Assembly (NCBI GenBank): GCA_023392475.1
Contig: JAEVZA010000024.1
Coordinates: forward strand, 1 to 44,857
Direction of reading: 5' to 3'
DNA length: 44,857 nucleotides
DNA from: Actinomycetes bacterium
Lineage (GTDB): Bacteria; Actinomycetota; Acidimicrobiia; Acidimicrobiales; Microtrichaceae
Part shown: piece by piece, positions 15,946 through 24,415 of the stretch
How positions within the stretch are numbered: position 1 is the first letter of the stretch
Layout: each line of letters opens with the position of its first letter
The notes under the pieces: generated by a model
Told to the model about the DNA's origin: nothing
Databases searched by the model: none
Seen by the model: the letters and a program-made list of their open reading frames with translations, nothing else
Translations under genes and position numbers: made by a program

Positions 15946-16502
15946 GCGCGTTGCTCGCCGCGGCCGCCGCCGCACCGACCACCTTCGACGTCCCGGCGAA
16001 CATCCTCTTCGGGATCATCGCGGTCGTCATGGTGATCGCCGCCATCCGCGTCGTCACGAGCCACAACATCGTCCACGCCGCGCTCTGGCTGATCGTGGTG
16101 CTCGGCGGCAACGGCCTGATCTACCTGATCCTCCAGGCCGAGTTCGTGGCGATGACGCAGTTCCTCGTCTACCTCGGCGCCATCGTCGTGCTGTTCCTCT
16201 TCGGGATCATGCTCACCCGCGCGCCCCTCGGCCGCTCCGACGACCTGGACAACGGGCAGCGCTGGCTGGGCGTGCTCGTCGGCGTCGTGCTCGTGGGCGT
16301 GATCGGCTACTCGGTGATCCGCAGCTTCAAGGGCGACAAGCTGACCTTCGGCGCCTACAAGCTGGCCACCGCCGGCACGAACGGGCGCACCCAGGCGCTG
16401 GCCGACTCGATCTTCACCCGCTACCTCGTCCCGTTCGAGGTGGTGTCGGTGCTCCTGCTCGCCGCCCTGATCGGGGCCATCGTCCTGGCCCGTCGGGACT
16501 GA
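15942..16502 (+). CDS. nuoJ: NADH-quinone oxidoreductase subunit J
   Basis: 186-residue membrane subunit with five predicted helices. The family hallmark is LILQAEFVAMTQFLVYLGAIVVLFLFGIML (pi-bulge helix region, around residues 65-94). The C-terminal half contains a hydrophilic loop (KLTFGAYKLATAGTNGRTQ) and a last helix ending in LARRD. ATG 15942 overlaps the nuoI stop (ATGA). NuoK follows after ten bases. Confidence 0.95.
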   Translation: MSALLAAAAAAPTTFDVPANILFGIIAVVMVIAAIRVVTSHNIVHAALWLIVVLGGNGLIYLILQAEFVAMTQFLVYLGAIVVLFLFGIMLTRAPLGRSDDLDNGQRWLGVLVGVVLVGVIGYSVIRSFKGDKLTFGAYKLATAGTNGRTQALADSIFTRYLVPFEVVSVLLLAALIGAIVLARRD

Positions 16503-16512
16503 GGGGCCCGCC

Positions 16513-16809
16513 ATGCTGCTCAACCAGTTCCTGCTGCTCGCCGCGATCCTCTTCTCGGTCGGCGTGTACGGCGTCATCGTCCGCAAGAACGGCGTCCTCG
16601 TCCTCATGTCGGTCGAGCTCATCCTCAACGCCGTCAACATCAACCTGATCGCCTTCAGCACGTTCTACGGGCTCGGCGGGCAGGTCTTCGCGCTGTTCGT
16701 GATCGCGGTCGCCGCCGCCGAGGTGGGCGTCGGGCTCGCGATCGTGCTCCTCATCTACCGCAACAAGCGCTCCATCGACATCGACGAGCTCGACGAGCTG
16801 AAGGGCTGA
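16513..16809 (+). CDS. nuoK: NADH-quinone oxidoreductase subunit K
   Basis: 98-residue, three-helix subunit of the proton-translocating membrane arm. The two conserved membrane glutamates are present: Glu35 in LMSVELILNAVN and Glu70 in VAAAEVGVGLAIVLLIYR. The C-terminal tail is unusually acidic (SIDIDELDELKG). GAGGGGC precedes the ATG. The gene ends nine bases before nuoL. Confidence 0.96.
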   Translation: MLLNQFLLLAAILFSVGVYGVIVRKNGVLVLMSVELILNAVNINLIAFSTFYGLGGQVFALFVIAVAAAEVGVGLAIVLLIYRNKRSIDIDELDELKG

Positions 16810-16818
16810 GTCGGCACC

Positions 16819-19116
16819 ATGTGGTTCTTCACGCACGTCTGGATCGTCCCGGCCCTGATGGGCCTGTCGTTCCTGCTCATCCTCCTCTTCGGCAAGCGCA
16901 TGCCGAGGAAGGGCGCGGAGATCGGCATCTTCTTCGTCGGCCTCTGCCTGATCTACGCGCTCCTCACCGCAGGCAACTGGATCGCCTGGACGAACGACTC
17001 GCCGACCGTGTCGGCCAACGCCGCCGAGGGCCAGTCGCTCGCCACCGAGGCGGCCGCGCTGTCGAACGTCCCGGGCGAGTGCTCCAAGGTCGCGGCCCGG
17101 TCCGCCCACGTGGGGAGCGCCGTCGAGGGCGCCGAGGGTTCCGGGGGCCACTCGGGCGAGGGCGCCACCGCCTCGACGCCGACCGGCACCGGGGAGACGG
17201 CGGCGGCGGCGACCACGTCGTCGAAGGCGTCCGCCGAGGGTGAGGGCGAGACCGTCACCCGACCGGTGGTGCGCTGCGCCACGTGGATCAAGAGCGACAC
17301 CGCCACGATCACGTGGGGAACCCAGATCGACGGCCTCTCCGTCCTGATGCTCGTCGTGGTGACGCTCATCTCGCTGCTCGTCCACGTGTTCTCGACCGAC
17401 TACGTGCACGGCGACCGGCGCTACACGCACTACTTCGCGTTCCTGTCCCTCTTCACCGCGTCGATGCTGTTCTTCGTGCTCTCCCAGAGCACGCTGCAGA
17501 TGATCGTGGGCTGGGAGCTGGTGGGCGTCTGCTCGTTCGCGCTGATCGGCCACTGGTGGGAGGAGAAACCGAACTCCGACGCCGCGCTGAAGGCCTTCCT
17601 CACGAACCGCGTGGGCGACATCGGCCTCCTGATCGGGATGATCATCCTGTTCTTCGCCGCGAACCACTCGTTCTCGTCGATGGACATCAACATCCTCGCC
17701 AACGAGGGCCGCATCTCCCACACGGTGCTGCTGGTGGCGTCGTGCTGCCTCATCGCGGCCGTGATGTCGAAGTCGGGCCAGTTCATCCTGCACACCTGGC
17801 TGCCCGACGCCATGGCCGGACCGACCCCCGTCTCGGCGCTCATCCACGCCGCGACCATGGTCGTGGCCGGCATCTACATGGTCGCCCGCCTGTACCCGGT
17901 GTTCTTCAAGGGGCTCTCCATCGCCGGGTCGTCGGTCAACCTGCTGGCGGTGGTCGGCGCCGTGACCGCGCTGTTCGGGGCGCTGCTCGCCTTCGTCCAG
18001 AAGGACATCAAGAAGGTCCTCGCCTACTCGACGGTGTCGCAGCTCGGCTTCATGGTCTGCTCGCTCGGCGTCGGCGCGTGGACGGCGGCGATCTTCCACC
18101 TCTTCACGCACGCCATGTTCAAGGCCTGCCTGTTCCTCGGCGCCGGCTCGCTCAGCCACGCCTGCGACCACAGCTTCAACATGGTCGACGACATGGGCGG
18201 CCTCCGGAAGATCATGCCGAAGACCTTCTGGACCTACCTGATCGCCACCGGCGCGCTCGCGGGCTTCTTCCCGCTGTCGGGCTTCTGGTCGAAGGACGAG
18301 ATCCTCGCCGGCACCGGCTCCTTCGGCTCCACCCACGCCAACGGCAGCTACCACCTGATGCTCGTCATGCTCATCCTCGGTGCGTTCTGCACCGCCGCCT
18401 ACATGACGCGCACGATCTGGTACGCCTTCTACGGCGAGTACCGCGGCCACGGCCACCCGCACGAGTCGGGCCCGCGCATCACCGTGCCGCTCATCATCCT
18501 GGCGACGCTCGGCGCGCTCGTCGGCCTCGTGAACCTGCCCGCTGCGTTCAGCTTCCTGCCCGACGGCGCGCTCACCCGCTTCGAGCACTTCGTCGAGCCG
18601 GTCGGCCTCTACTTCCCCGACCTCCAGCACGCCGACTTCAACTACGGCCTCGCCATCTTCTCCTTCAGCGTGGCCTGCCTCGGGATCGGCCTGGCCTACG
18701 CCTACTACTGGAAGGGTGCGCTGAAGCCGCTGCACGGGCTCTCCGAGCGCAACCGGCTCGCGGCGTGGGGCAAGAACGTCCTCGTCAACAAGTACTACTT
18801 CGACTGGCTGTACACGGACGTCATCGTCGGCTTCGTGAAGGGCTCGCTCGCCCGGGCCAGCAACTGGGCCAACAAGCACGTCCTCGACGGCGTCGTCAAC
18901 GGCGTCGGCCGCGGCGCGGCGGGCGGTGGCAGGTGGGTCTACGACCACGTCGACCAGCAGGTGGTGGACGGTGCGGTCAACGGCGTCGGGCTCGGCGCCG
19001 ACGAGTCCGGAGGCGTCCTGCGCCGCCTGAACTCCGGGCACATCCAGCAGTACGCAGCCCTGTTCTTCGCGGCTGCAGCAGTCCTGGCCGGCATCTTCGT
19101 CGTGCTCATCGGCTGA
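16819..19116 (+). CDS. nuoL: NADH-quinone oxidoreductase subunit L, enlarged loop
   Basis: 765-residue antiporter-like subunit at the distal end of the complex I membrane arm. Core motifs: the VGWELVGVCSFALIGHWWEE region with the conserved glutamate, HTWLPDAMAGPTPVSALIHAATMV with lysine/histidine channel residues, and FAFVQKDIKKVLAYSTVSQLG. It is far longer than the usual ~610. Between helices 2 and 3 (about residues 56-166) lies an Ala/Gly/Ser/Thr-rich hydrophilic insertion flanked by Cys88 and Cys153, predicted to face outside the cell. The C terminus has two similar segments (VLDGVVNGVGRG and VVDGAVNGVGLG) in the lateral-helix region before a last membrane helix. Confidence 0.95.
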   Translation: MWFFTHVWIVPALMGLSFLLILLFGKRMPRKGAEIGIFFVGLCLIYALLTAGNWIAWTNDSPTVSANAAEGQSLATEAAALSNVPGECSKVAARSAHVGSAVEGAEGSGGHSGEGATASTPTGTGETAAAATTSSKASAEGEGETVTRPVVRCATWIKSDTATITWGTQIDGLSVLMLVVVTLISLLVHVFSTDYVHGDRRYTHYFAFLSLFTASMLFFVLSQSTLQMIVGWELVGVCSFALIGHWWEEKPNSDAALKAFLTNRVGDIGLLIGMIILFFAANHSFSSMDINILANEGRISHTVLLVASCCLIAAVMSKSGQFILHTWLPDAMAGPTPVSALIHAATMVVAGIYMVARLYPVFFKGLSIAGSSVNLLAVVGAVTALFGALLAFVQKDIKKVLAYSTVSQLGFMVCSLGVGAWTAAIFHLFTHAMFKACLFLGAGSLSHACDHSFNMVDDMGGLRKIMPKTFWTYLIATGALAGFFPLSGFWSKDEILAGTGSFGSTHANGSYHLMLVMLILGAFCTAAYMTRTIWYAFYGEYRGHGHPHESGPRITVPLIILATLGALVGLVNLPAAFSFLPDGALTRFEHFVEPVGLYFPDLQHADFNYGLAIFSFSVACLGIGLAYAYYWKGALKPLHGLSERNRLAAWGKNVLVNKYYFDWLYTDVIVGFVKGSLARASNWANKHVLDGVVNGVGRGAAGGGRWVYDHVDQQVVDGAVNGVGLGADESGGVLRRLNSGHIQQYAALFFAAAAVLAGIFVVLIG

Positions 19117-19141
19117 TCCGAGTAGGGAGATACACGTTCCG

Positions 19142-20692
19142 ATGAAAACGTTCCTGAACGACTGGGGCCTGATCCTCGTCACGTTCCTGCCACTGGTGGG
19201 CGCGGCGATCATGCTGCTGGTCCCCAAGGAGTCCGAGGGCGCGCACAAGCTGCTGGCACTCGTCACGTCGCTGGCCGCCGCCTTCGTCGGCGTCCTCCTG
19301 CTCATCAACTTCAACTACGACCGTGCGGGCGTCCTGCAGTTCCGGGTCAACCACTCCTGGATCGACCTGATCAACAGCCGGTTCATCATGGGCCTCGACG
19401 GCCTGTCGCTCCCGCTGCTCTGCCTCACGCTGCTCGTCGTCCCGCTGGTCTTCATCTACAGCTGGAACCACATCCCGGAGCCGGGCAACGCGAAGGCGTT
19501 CCTGATCCTGCTGCTCATCCTCGAGACGGGGATGATCGGCTCGTTCCTCGCCGAGGACCTCATCCTCTTCTTCGTGTTCTTCGAGGTGGTGCTGCTGCCG
19601 ATGTACTTCCTCATCGGCGTGTGGGGCGGTCCGGAGCGCAAGTACGCGTCGATCAAGTTCTTCATCTACACGTTGCTCGGCTCGGCGCTGATGATCGTCA
19701 GCTTCCTGGCCATCTACTTCCTGGTGAAGGACCCGGTCACGGGCGAGGCGCTGCACACCTTCTCGATCCCGCAGCTCAAGGCGGCGGGCGGCGAGGGCAT
19801 CGCCCGGGCCGCGCAGATCGTGATCTTCGGCGGCATGTTCATGGGCTTCGGCATCAAGGTGCCGATGTTCCCGTTCCACACCTGGTTGCCCGACGCCCAC
19901 ACCCAGGCGCCCACGCAGGGCTCGGTCATCCTGGCCGCGGTGCTCCTGAAGCTCGGGACCTACGGGTTCATCCGGATCGCCATCCCGCTGCTGCCGATCG
20001 GTGCCCGCCAGTGGGCGCCCGCCATCGGCATCCTCGCCGTGATCGGCATCATCTACGGCGCGCTGTGCTGCCTGGCGCAGACGGACATGAAGCGGCTGAT
20101 CGCCTTCTCGTCCGTGTCGCACATGGGCTTCACGATGCTGGCGATCGCCACGATGACCTCGTTCGGCTTCAACGCCGCGGTGTTCGGCATGGTCGCCCAC
20201 GGCCTCATCACCGGCATGCTCTTCTTCATCGCCGGCTCGGTGAAGGAGCGGTACCACACGCTCGAGATCAAGCGGCTCGGCGGCCTGCTCGTGTCCGCCC
20301 CGAAGATGGGCTGGATCCTGGGCCTGTGCACCATGGCCTCGCTCGGCCTGCCCGGCCTCGCCGGGTTCTGGGGCGAGTTCCCCGCGATCCTCAGCGCGTA
20401 CCAGCCTGCGATCGGCCTCAACGTCGCGCTGTTCCGCACCCTGATGGTGCTCGCCGCGCTGGGCACGGTGCTCGCCGCCGGCTACCTGCTGTGGCTCTAC
20501 CAGCGCACCGCCTTCGGCACGCCGAAGGAGGAGTTCGCGAACGACCCGCACATCCACGACGTCGAGACCCCGGAGTGGATCGCCTGGACGCCGATGATCG
20601 TGCTCATCGTCGTGCTCGGCTTCGTGCCCGCCATCATCTTCAACGTCACCGAGCCGGCGGTCCGCCTGATCGCCCACTCGGTGGGGGGCTGA
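19142..20692 (+). CDS. nuoM: NADH-quinone oxidoreductase subunit M
   Basis: 516-residue antiporter-like proton-pumping subunit with about 14 helices. Diagnostic segments are FFVFFEVVLLPMYFLIGVWG (conserved Glu), FHTWLPDAHTQAPTQGSVILA, and LAQTDMKRLIAFSSVSHMG. The N-terminal region before helix 3 (ISGNF-like DGLSLPLLCLTLL) is normal. ATG 19142 lies 25 bases after nuoL. GGGAG at about 19125 is rather far for a ribosome-binding site. NuoN begins six bases after the stop. Confidence 0.96.
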   Translation: MKTFLNDWGLILVTFLPLVGAAIMLLVPKESEGAHKLLALVTSLAAAFVGVLLLINFNYDRAGVLQFRVNHSWIDLINSRFIMGLDGLSLPLLCLTLLVVPLVFIYSWNHIPEPGNAKAFLILLLILETGMIGSFLAEDLILFFVFFEVVLLPMYFLIGVWGGPERKYASIKFFIYTLLGSALMIVSFLAIYFLVKDPVTGEALHTFSIPQLKAAGGEGIARAAQIVIFGGMFMGFGIKVPMFPFHTWLPDAHTQAPTQGSVILAAVLLKLGTYGFIRIAIPLLPIGARQWAPAIGILAVIGIIYGALCCLAQTDMKRLIAFSSVSHMGFTMLAIATMTSFGFNAAVFGMVAHGLITGMLFFIAGSVKERYHTLEIKRLGGLLVSAPKMGWILGLCTMASLGLPGLAGFWGEFPAILSAYQPAIGLNVALFRTLMVLAALGTVLAAGYLLWLYQRTAFGTPKEEFANDPHIHDVETPEWIAWTPMIVLIVVLGFVPAIIFNVTEPAVRLIAHSVGG

Positions 20693-20698
20693 TCCACG

Positions 20699-22210
20699 GT
20701 GCTGTCCCTGTTCGCGCAGCTCGCACCCGGGACCTTCCGGGCGCCGACCATCGACTACCACGCCCTCGCGCCCGAGATCATCCTCACCGCGACCGTCGTC
20801 GTCCTGGTGCTGCTCGACTCGATCAAGCTCGACCGGGCGAAGGCCCTCATGCCGGCCGTCACCAACATCGGCCTGCTGTGCTCGCTGATCCCGCTGCTCA
20901 CGCTCGCCTACGACGGCACGCAGCGCAGCCTCTTCGGCGGCTCCTACGTGGTCGGCTCGATGTCGCTCGTGCTCAAGGCGCTCTTCATCGTCTCCGCGTA
21001 CGTGGTGGTCCTGCTGTCCACCAACTACGTGGCCGAGGGCGACTACTGGGAGAGCGAGTACTACACGCTGATCGTCAGCTCGGTGCTGGGCATGGTGGTC
21101 ATGGCGTCGAGCCGCGACCTCATCGGCATCTTCGTGGCCCTCGAGCTCCTGTCGATCCCGGCCTACATGCTCGCCGCCTGGCGCAAGGGCGACGTGAAGT
21201 CGAACGAGGCGGGGCTGAAGTACTACCTGATGGGCGTGTTCGCCTCGGCGGTGCTGCTCTACGGCATGTCGCTCGTCTACGGCGTGGGCGGCTCCACCCA
21301 GCTCACGGAGATCGCTGCGAAGATCGCCCGCACCCCCGACAGCGGGGTGCCGGTGGTGACGCTGGCCTTCCTGTTCGTGGTGGTCGGCTTCGCCTTCAAG
21401 GTCTCGGCCGTGCCGTTCCACGTCTGGGCGCCCGACACGTACGAGGGCGCGCCCACGCCGGTGACCGCCTTCCTGGCGGTGGCGTCGAAGGCGGCCGGCT
21501 TCGTCGCCCTCATCCAGATCGTCTTCTTCTGCTTCGGCGTCCGGCCCGACATCATCCAGCCGCTCTTCTTCGTCCTGTCGGTGGCGTCGATGACGGTCGG
21601 CAACCTGATCGCCCTGCGCCAGACGAACGTCGTGCGCATGCTCGCCTACTCGGGCATCGCGCAGGCGGGCTTCATGCTCGCCCCGTTCGTCGTGATCGAG
21701 CAGCAGGGGATCGCGGCGCTCCAGGCCATCGTGATCTACCTGGTGATCTACGCGGCGATGAACCTCGGCGCCTTCGCCGTGGTGATCGCGATCGCCCGCA
21801 AGACGCGCTCGGCGGAGATCGACTCGTTCGGCGGCCTGTTCCTCTACATGCCGGGGATGACCGTCTGCCTCACGCTCTTCCTCGCCTCGCTGATCGGCAT
21901 CCCGCCGCTCGGCGGCTGGTACGCCAAGTTCAGCGTCTTCAAGGTGCTCGTCGGCGCCCACTCGGGCCTCGGCACCGCCACCGCGATCTTCATGGCGCTC
22001 AACACGGCGATCGCCGCGTACTACTACCTCAAGGTCGCCCGCGCGATGTGGTTCGACGACGCCCCCGACGGCGACCTCACGCCGGCCGAGGTGCCGCCGT
22101 CGCTCACCGCCGCGGTGGCGCTGGCCCTGGTGGCCACGCTGGTGTTCGGCATCCTGCCGGGCCTGCTGACCAACGTCACCAGCTTCGGGCCGCTCGCCTT
22201 CGGCGGGTAG
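20699..22210 (+). CDS. nuoN: NADH-quinone oxidoreductase subunit N
   Basis: 503-residue antiporter-like subunit, the smallest of the three Mrp-type pumps. Recognisable are LIGIFVALELLSIPAYMLAAW (conserved Glu), FKVSAVPFHVWAPDTYEGAPTP, LRQTNVVRMLAYSGIAQAG and LIGIPPLGGWYAKFSVF. GTG start 20699. It is the last nuo structural gene; a methyltransferase gene follows at 22239 after 28 bases on the same strand, so they are probably co-transcribed. Confidence 0.96.
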   Translation: MLSLFAQLAPGTFRAPTIDYHALAPEIILTATVVVLVLLDSIKLDRAKALMPAVTNIGLLCSLIPLLTLAYDGTQRSLFGGSYVVGSMSLVLKALFIVSAYVVVLLSTNYVAEGDYWESEYYTLIVSSVLGMVVMASSRDLIGIFVALELLSIPAYMLAAWRKGDVKSNEAGLKYYLMGVFASAVLLYGMSLVYGVGGSTQLTEIAAKIARTPDSGVPVVTLAFLFVVVGFAFKVSAVPFHVWAPDTYEGAPTPVTAFLAVASKAAGFVALIQIVFFCFGVRPDIIQPLFFVLSVASMTVGNLIALRQTNVVRMLAYSGIAQAGFMLAPFVVIEQQGIAALQAIVIYLVIYAAMNLGAFAVVIAIARKTRSAEIDSFGGLFLYMPGMTVCLTLFLASLIGIPPLGGWYAKFSVFKVLVGAHSGLGTATAIFMALNTAIAAYYYLKVARAMWFDDAPDGDLTPAEVPPSLTAAVALALVATLVFGILPGLLTNVTSFGPLAFGG

Positions 22211-22238
22211 CGGTCAGGGCCCCGGTCCGCGCGCGCCC

Positions 22239-23372
22239 GTGACCGCCCTGGACGACGTCATCGCCGACCGCGTCGCGCGGTTCGGCTCGCTCCGCTTCGA
22301 CGAGTACGTCGACCTCGCGCTCAACCACCCGTCGGGTGGGTTCTTCGCGGCGGGCGGGCGCGCCGGGCGCGCCGAGGGCGACTTCATCACGAGCCCCGAG
22401 GTGGGCCCGCTGTTCGGCGCGGTGGTCGCCCGTCGGCTCGACGCCCGCTGGGAGGAGCTCGGCCACCCCGACCCGTTCGTCGTGGTCGAGGCCGGTGCCG
22501 GCCGGGGCGCGCTGGCGATCTCCGTGCTCGCGGCGGCGCCGCGCTGCGCGCACGCCCTGCGGTACGTGCTCGTGGAGTCGTCGCCCGCGCTGCGCGAGGC
22601 GCAGTCGCGCCACCTCGCGCTCGTCCACCCGTTCGAGGTCCTGGGCCCCGACTCGGACCCGGAGGACGGTCGGCCCGCGCCGGGGGCCGGGACCGGGCCG
22701 CTCGTCTGCTCGCTCGAGGACCTGCCGGCGCAGCGGGTCGACGGCGTGGTGCTCGCCAACGAGCTGCTGGACAACCTGCCGTTCCGGCTGCTCGAGCGCG
22801 GCGAGGACGGCTGGCTCGAGGTGCGCGTCGCGCTCGACGCCGGACGGCTGGTGGAGCTGCCCGTCGGCGCGTCGGACGACGACGCTTCCCGCGCCGACGC
22901 GCTCGCACCCGGCGCGCCCGTCGGTGCGCGGCTCCCGCTGCAGGACGCGGCGGGGGAGTGGCTCCGGCGGGCGCTCGGCACCCTGGAGCGCGGCACCGTG
23001 CTCGTCGTCGACTACGCGGACGCCACGCCGGCGCTCGCCTCGCGACCGTGGGCCGAGTGGTTGCGCACGTACCGCGGCCACGCGCGCGGCGGCGGGCCGC
23101 TCGACGCGCCAGGCTCGCAGGACGTGACGTGCGAGGTCGCGGTCGACCAGCTCGCCGCCGTCGCCCGCCCCGACGTCGACCGGACGCAGGCCGACTGGCT
23201 GCGCCACTGGGGCATCGGCGCGCTGGTCGACGAGGGCCGGCGGATCTGGGAGGAGCGCGCCGGCGTCGGCGACCTCGCCGCGCTCCGGGCCCGCAGCCGG
23301 GGCGTGGAGGCCGAGGCCCTCACGGACCCGACGGGCCTCGGCGCCTTCCGCGCCCTCGAGTGGCACCGTTGA
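22239..23372 (+). CDS. NDUFAF7/MidA-like SAM-dependent methyltransferase
   Basis: 377-residue class I methyltransferase of COG1565. Family landmarks: LNHPSGGFFAAG, GDFITSPEVGPLFG (residues 47-60), the SAM-binding VVVEAGAGRGALA (motif I), VLVESSPALREAQ, and VVLANELLDNLPF. C-terminal parts read VLVVDYAD and TYRGHARGG, then DVTCEVAVDQLA. In human mitochondria NDUFAF7 dimethylates Arg85 of NDUFS2 during early complex I assembly. The equivalent Arg69 is present in NuoD here, and this gene sits directly after nuoN. A role in complex I assembly by methylating NuoD is therefore a reasonable inference. GTG start 22239. The stop touches the first base of the inverted-repeat unit. Confidence 0.85.
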   Translation: MTALDDVIADRVARFGSLRFDEYVDLALNHPSGGFFAAGGRAGRAEGDFITSPEVGPLFGAVVARRLDARWEELGHPDPFVVVEAGAGRGALAISVLAAAPRCAHALRYVLVESSPALREAQSRHLALVHPFEVLGPDSDPEDGRPAPGAGTGPLVCSLEDLPAQRVDGVVLANELLDNLPFRLLERGEDGWLEVRVALDAGRLVELPVGASDDDASRADALAPGAPVGARLPLQDAAGEWLRRALGTLERGTVLVVDYADATPALASRPWAEWLRTYRGHARGGGPLDAPGSQDVTCEVAVDQLAAVARPDVDRTQADWLRHWGIGALVDEGRRIWEERAGVGDLAALRARSRGVEAEALTDPTGLGAFRALEWHR

Positions 23373-23426
23373 CCGTTTTGTGATGCGAGAGCGCGGCCTT
23401 TCCCGCGCTCTCGCATCACAGAACGG
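23373..23426. repeat. 54-bp self-complementary element, copy 1
   Basis: Arms 23373-23396 and 23403-23426 are complementary over 24 bases with one T:G pairing, around a CCTTTC loop. The outer arm reads CCGTTTTGTGATGCGAGAGC. It begins at the base after the methyltransferase stop, and its right arm supplies the stop codon of the reverse-strand gene (TGA at 23416-23418). As an inverted copy of the element at 24416-24469 it matches 49 of 54 positions. In RNA it would form a long hairpin but has no following T tract. Confidence 0.85.
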
Positions 23427-24348
23427 GTTCGGGGCGCTCCCCGCGGACCCCGGCGAGCGCAGCGCGGACCCGCCGCACCACCTCGCGTGGTGCCGCCCAC
23501 ACCAGGTCGTCGGTGATCTCGACGACGTGGAATCCGTCCTCGCGCAGCCGGGCGACCCGTCGCGCGTCGTGCTCCTGGTCGCAGAGCGCCGTGTGGAAGG
23601 CCTCGCTCTGGATCTCGACGACGACCGGCAGGTCCCGGTGGCGGAAGTCGACCCGACCGGTCCAGCGCTCCCCGCCGGAATCGACCTGGCGGCGCATGGC
23701 GATGCCCGCCCCGGCCATCAGCTCCATGAAGCGGCTCTCGAGACCCGACGCCGGCGGCACGTAGTCGGGCGGCCGTCGCTCGAGGTACTGGCGCACGCCG
23801 AGCGTCCCGTTCCGTCCGGATCGACCGAGCTCGTCGACGAACGCCTGCAGCGACGGCCCGGAGAGCAGCCGGCTGGACCAGAGTCGGTCCGTCAGGCGCT
23901 CCGCCCGACCGAACGAGCACACGGCGAACAGGTGGAGGCTGACGAGCTCGGGCCGCACGATCGGGAGGCCGTGGAGCCGCGTGGTCCAGCGGGCCGGGAT
24001 CTCCCGGACGCGGTGCACCTCCGCGAGCTCCGATCGCCGACGTGACGACCCCGACCGCACGACCTGCACCGGCCACAGGCGGCAGCCGCCGAGCCCCCAC
24101 CGACGGCCGCCGGTCAGGTGCGAGAGGAAGGCGCCGCTCCCGGCGTCGAGGAGAGCGACCATGAGGCGTTGCTCGGTGGTGAGCGGCGCACCCGTGCGCA
24201 CCAGGACCTCCGTCGATCTCGTCACCCAGTGCCGGGACGCTGCGAGCTGGTCGATCTCCCGGTAGGTGAGTCCGAGCCGTCGGAGCTGGTGCCGCGCGAC
24301 CGCACCGTGCTGGTCGGTGGCGAGTTGGACGGCGGGGTGGTCGTACAC
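23416..24348 (-). CDS. AbiEi-like winged helix plus DUF559-like nuclease domain
   Basis: 310-residue protein. The N-terminal ~90 residues resemble the AbiEi antitoxin winged-helix domain: ATDQHGAVARHQLRRLGLT, REIDQLAASRHWV, then EQRLMVALLDAGSGAFLSH. The C-terminal ~110 resemble DUF559/Vsr-type PD-(D/E)xK folds: SGLESRFMELM, GRVDFRHRDLPVVVEIQSE (candidate Asp, and Glu-x-Gln in place of Glu-x-Lys), DARRVARLREDGFHVVEITDD. Nuclease activity is not proven. GTG 24348 is chosen since longer readings translate the upstream palindrome. The final codons and stop lie inside the downstream palindrome. It could be a solitary antitoxin-like regulator, a nuclease, or both. Confidence 0.7.
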   Translation of the reverse strand: MYDHPAVQLATDQHGAVARHQLRRLGLTYREIDQLAASRHWVTRSTEVLVRTGAPLTTEQRLMVALLDAGSGAFLSHLTGGRRWGLGGCRLWPVQVVRSGSSRRRSELAEVHRVREIPARWTTRLHGLPIVRPELVSLHLFAVCSFGRAERLTDRLWSSRLLSGPSLQAFVDELGRSGRNGTLGVRQYLERRPPDYVPPASGLESRFMELMAGAGIAMRRQVDSGGERWTGRVDFRHRDLPVVVEIQSEAFHTALCDQEHDARRVARLREDGFHVVEITDDLVWAAPREVVRRVRAALAGVRGERPEPVL

Positions 24349-24415
24349 GGCGCCGATCGTGCGCCCGGCTCGGTCGCCGGTCGACGGGGATCGGTCCCCG
24401 CTCGCCCGACCCACA

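Noticed and set aside
16414..21961. Reverse-strand open frames of about 950 codons antisense to nuoJ-nuoN
   Set aside because: Composition is Glu/Arg/Asp/His-rich without motifs, and the forward strand has unmistakable nuo genes.
23373..23426. 54-bp hairpin read as a plain factor-independent terminator for the nuo cluster
   Set aside because: The stem is suitable but no T tract follows on either strand, and a near-identical inverted copy lies upstream of the next gene; a terminator role alone does not explain both.
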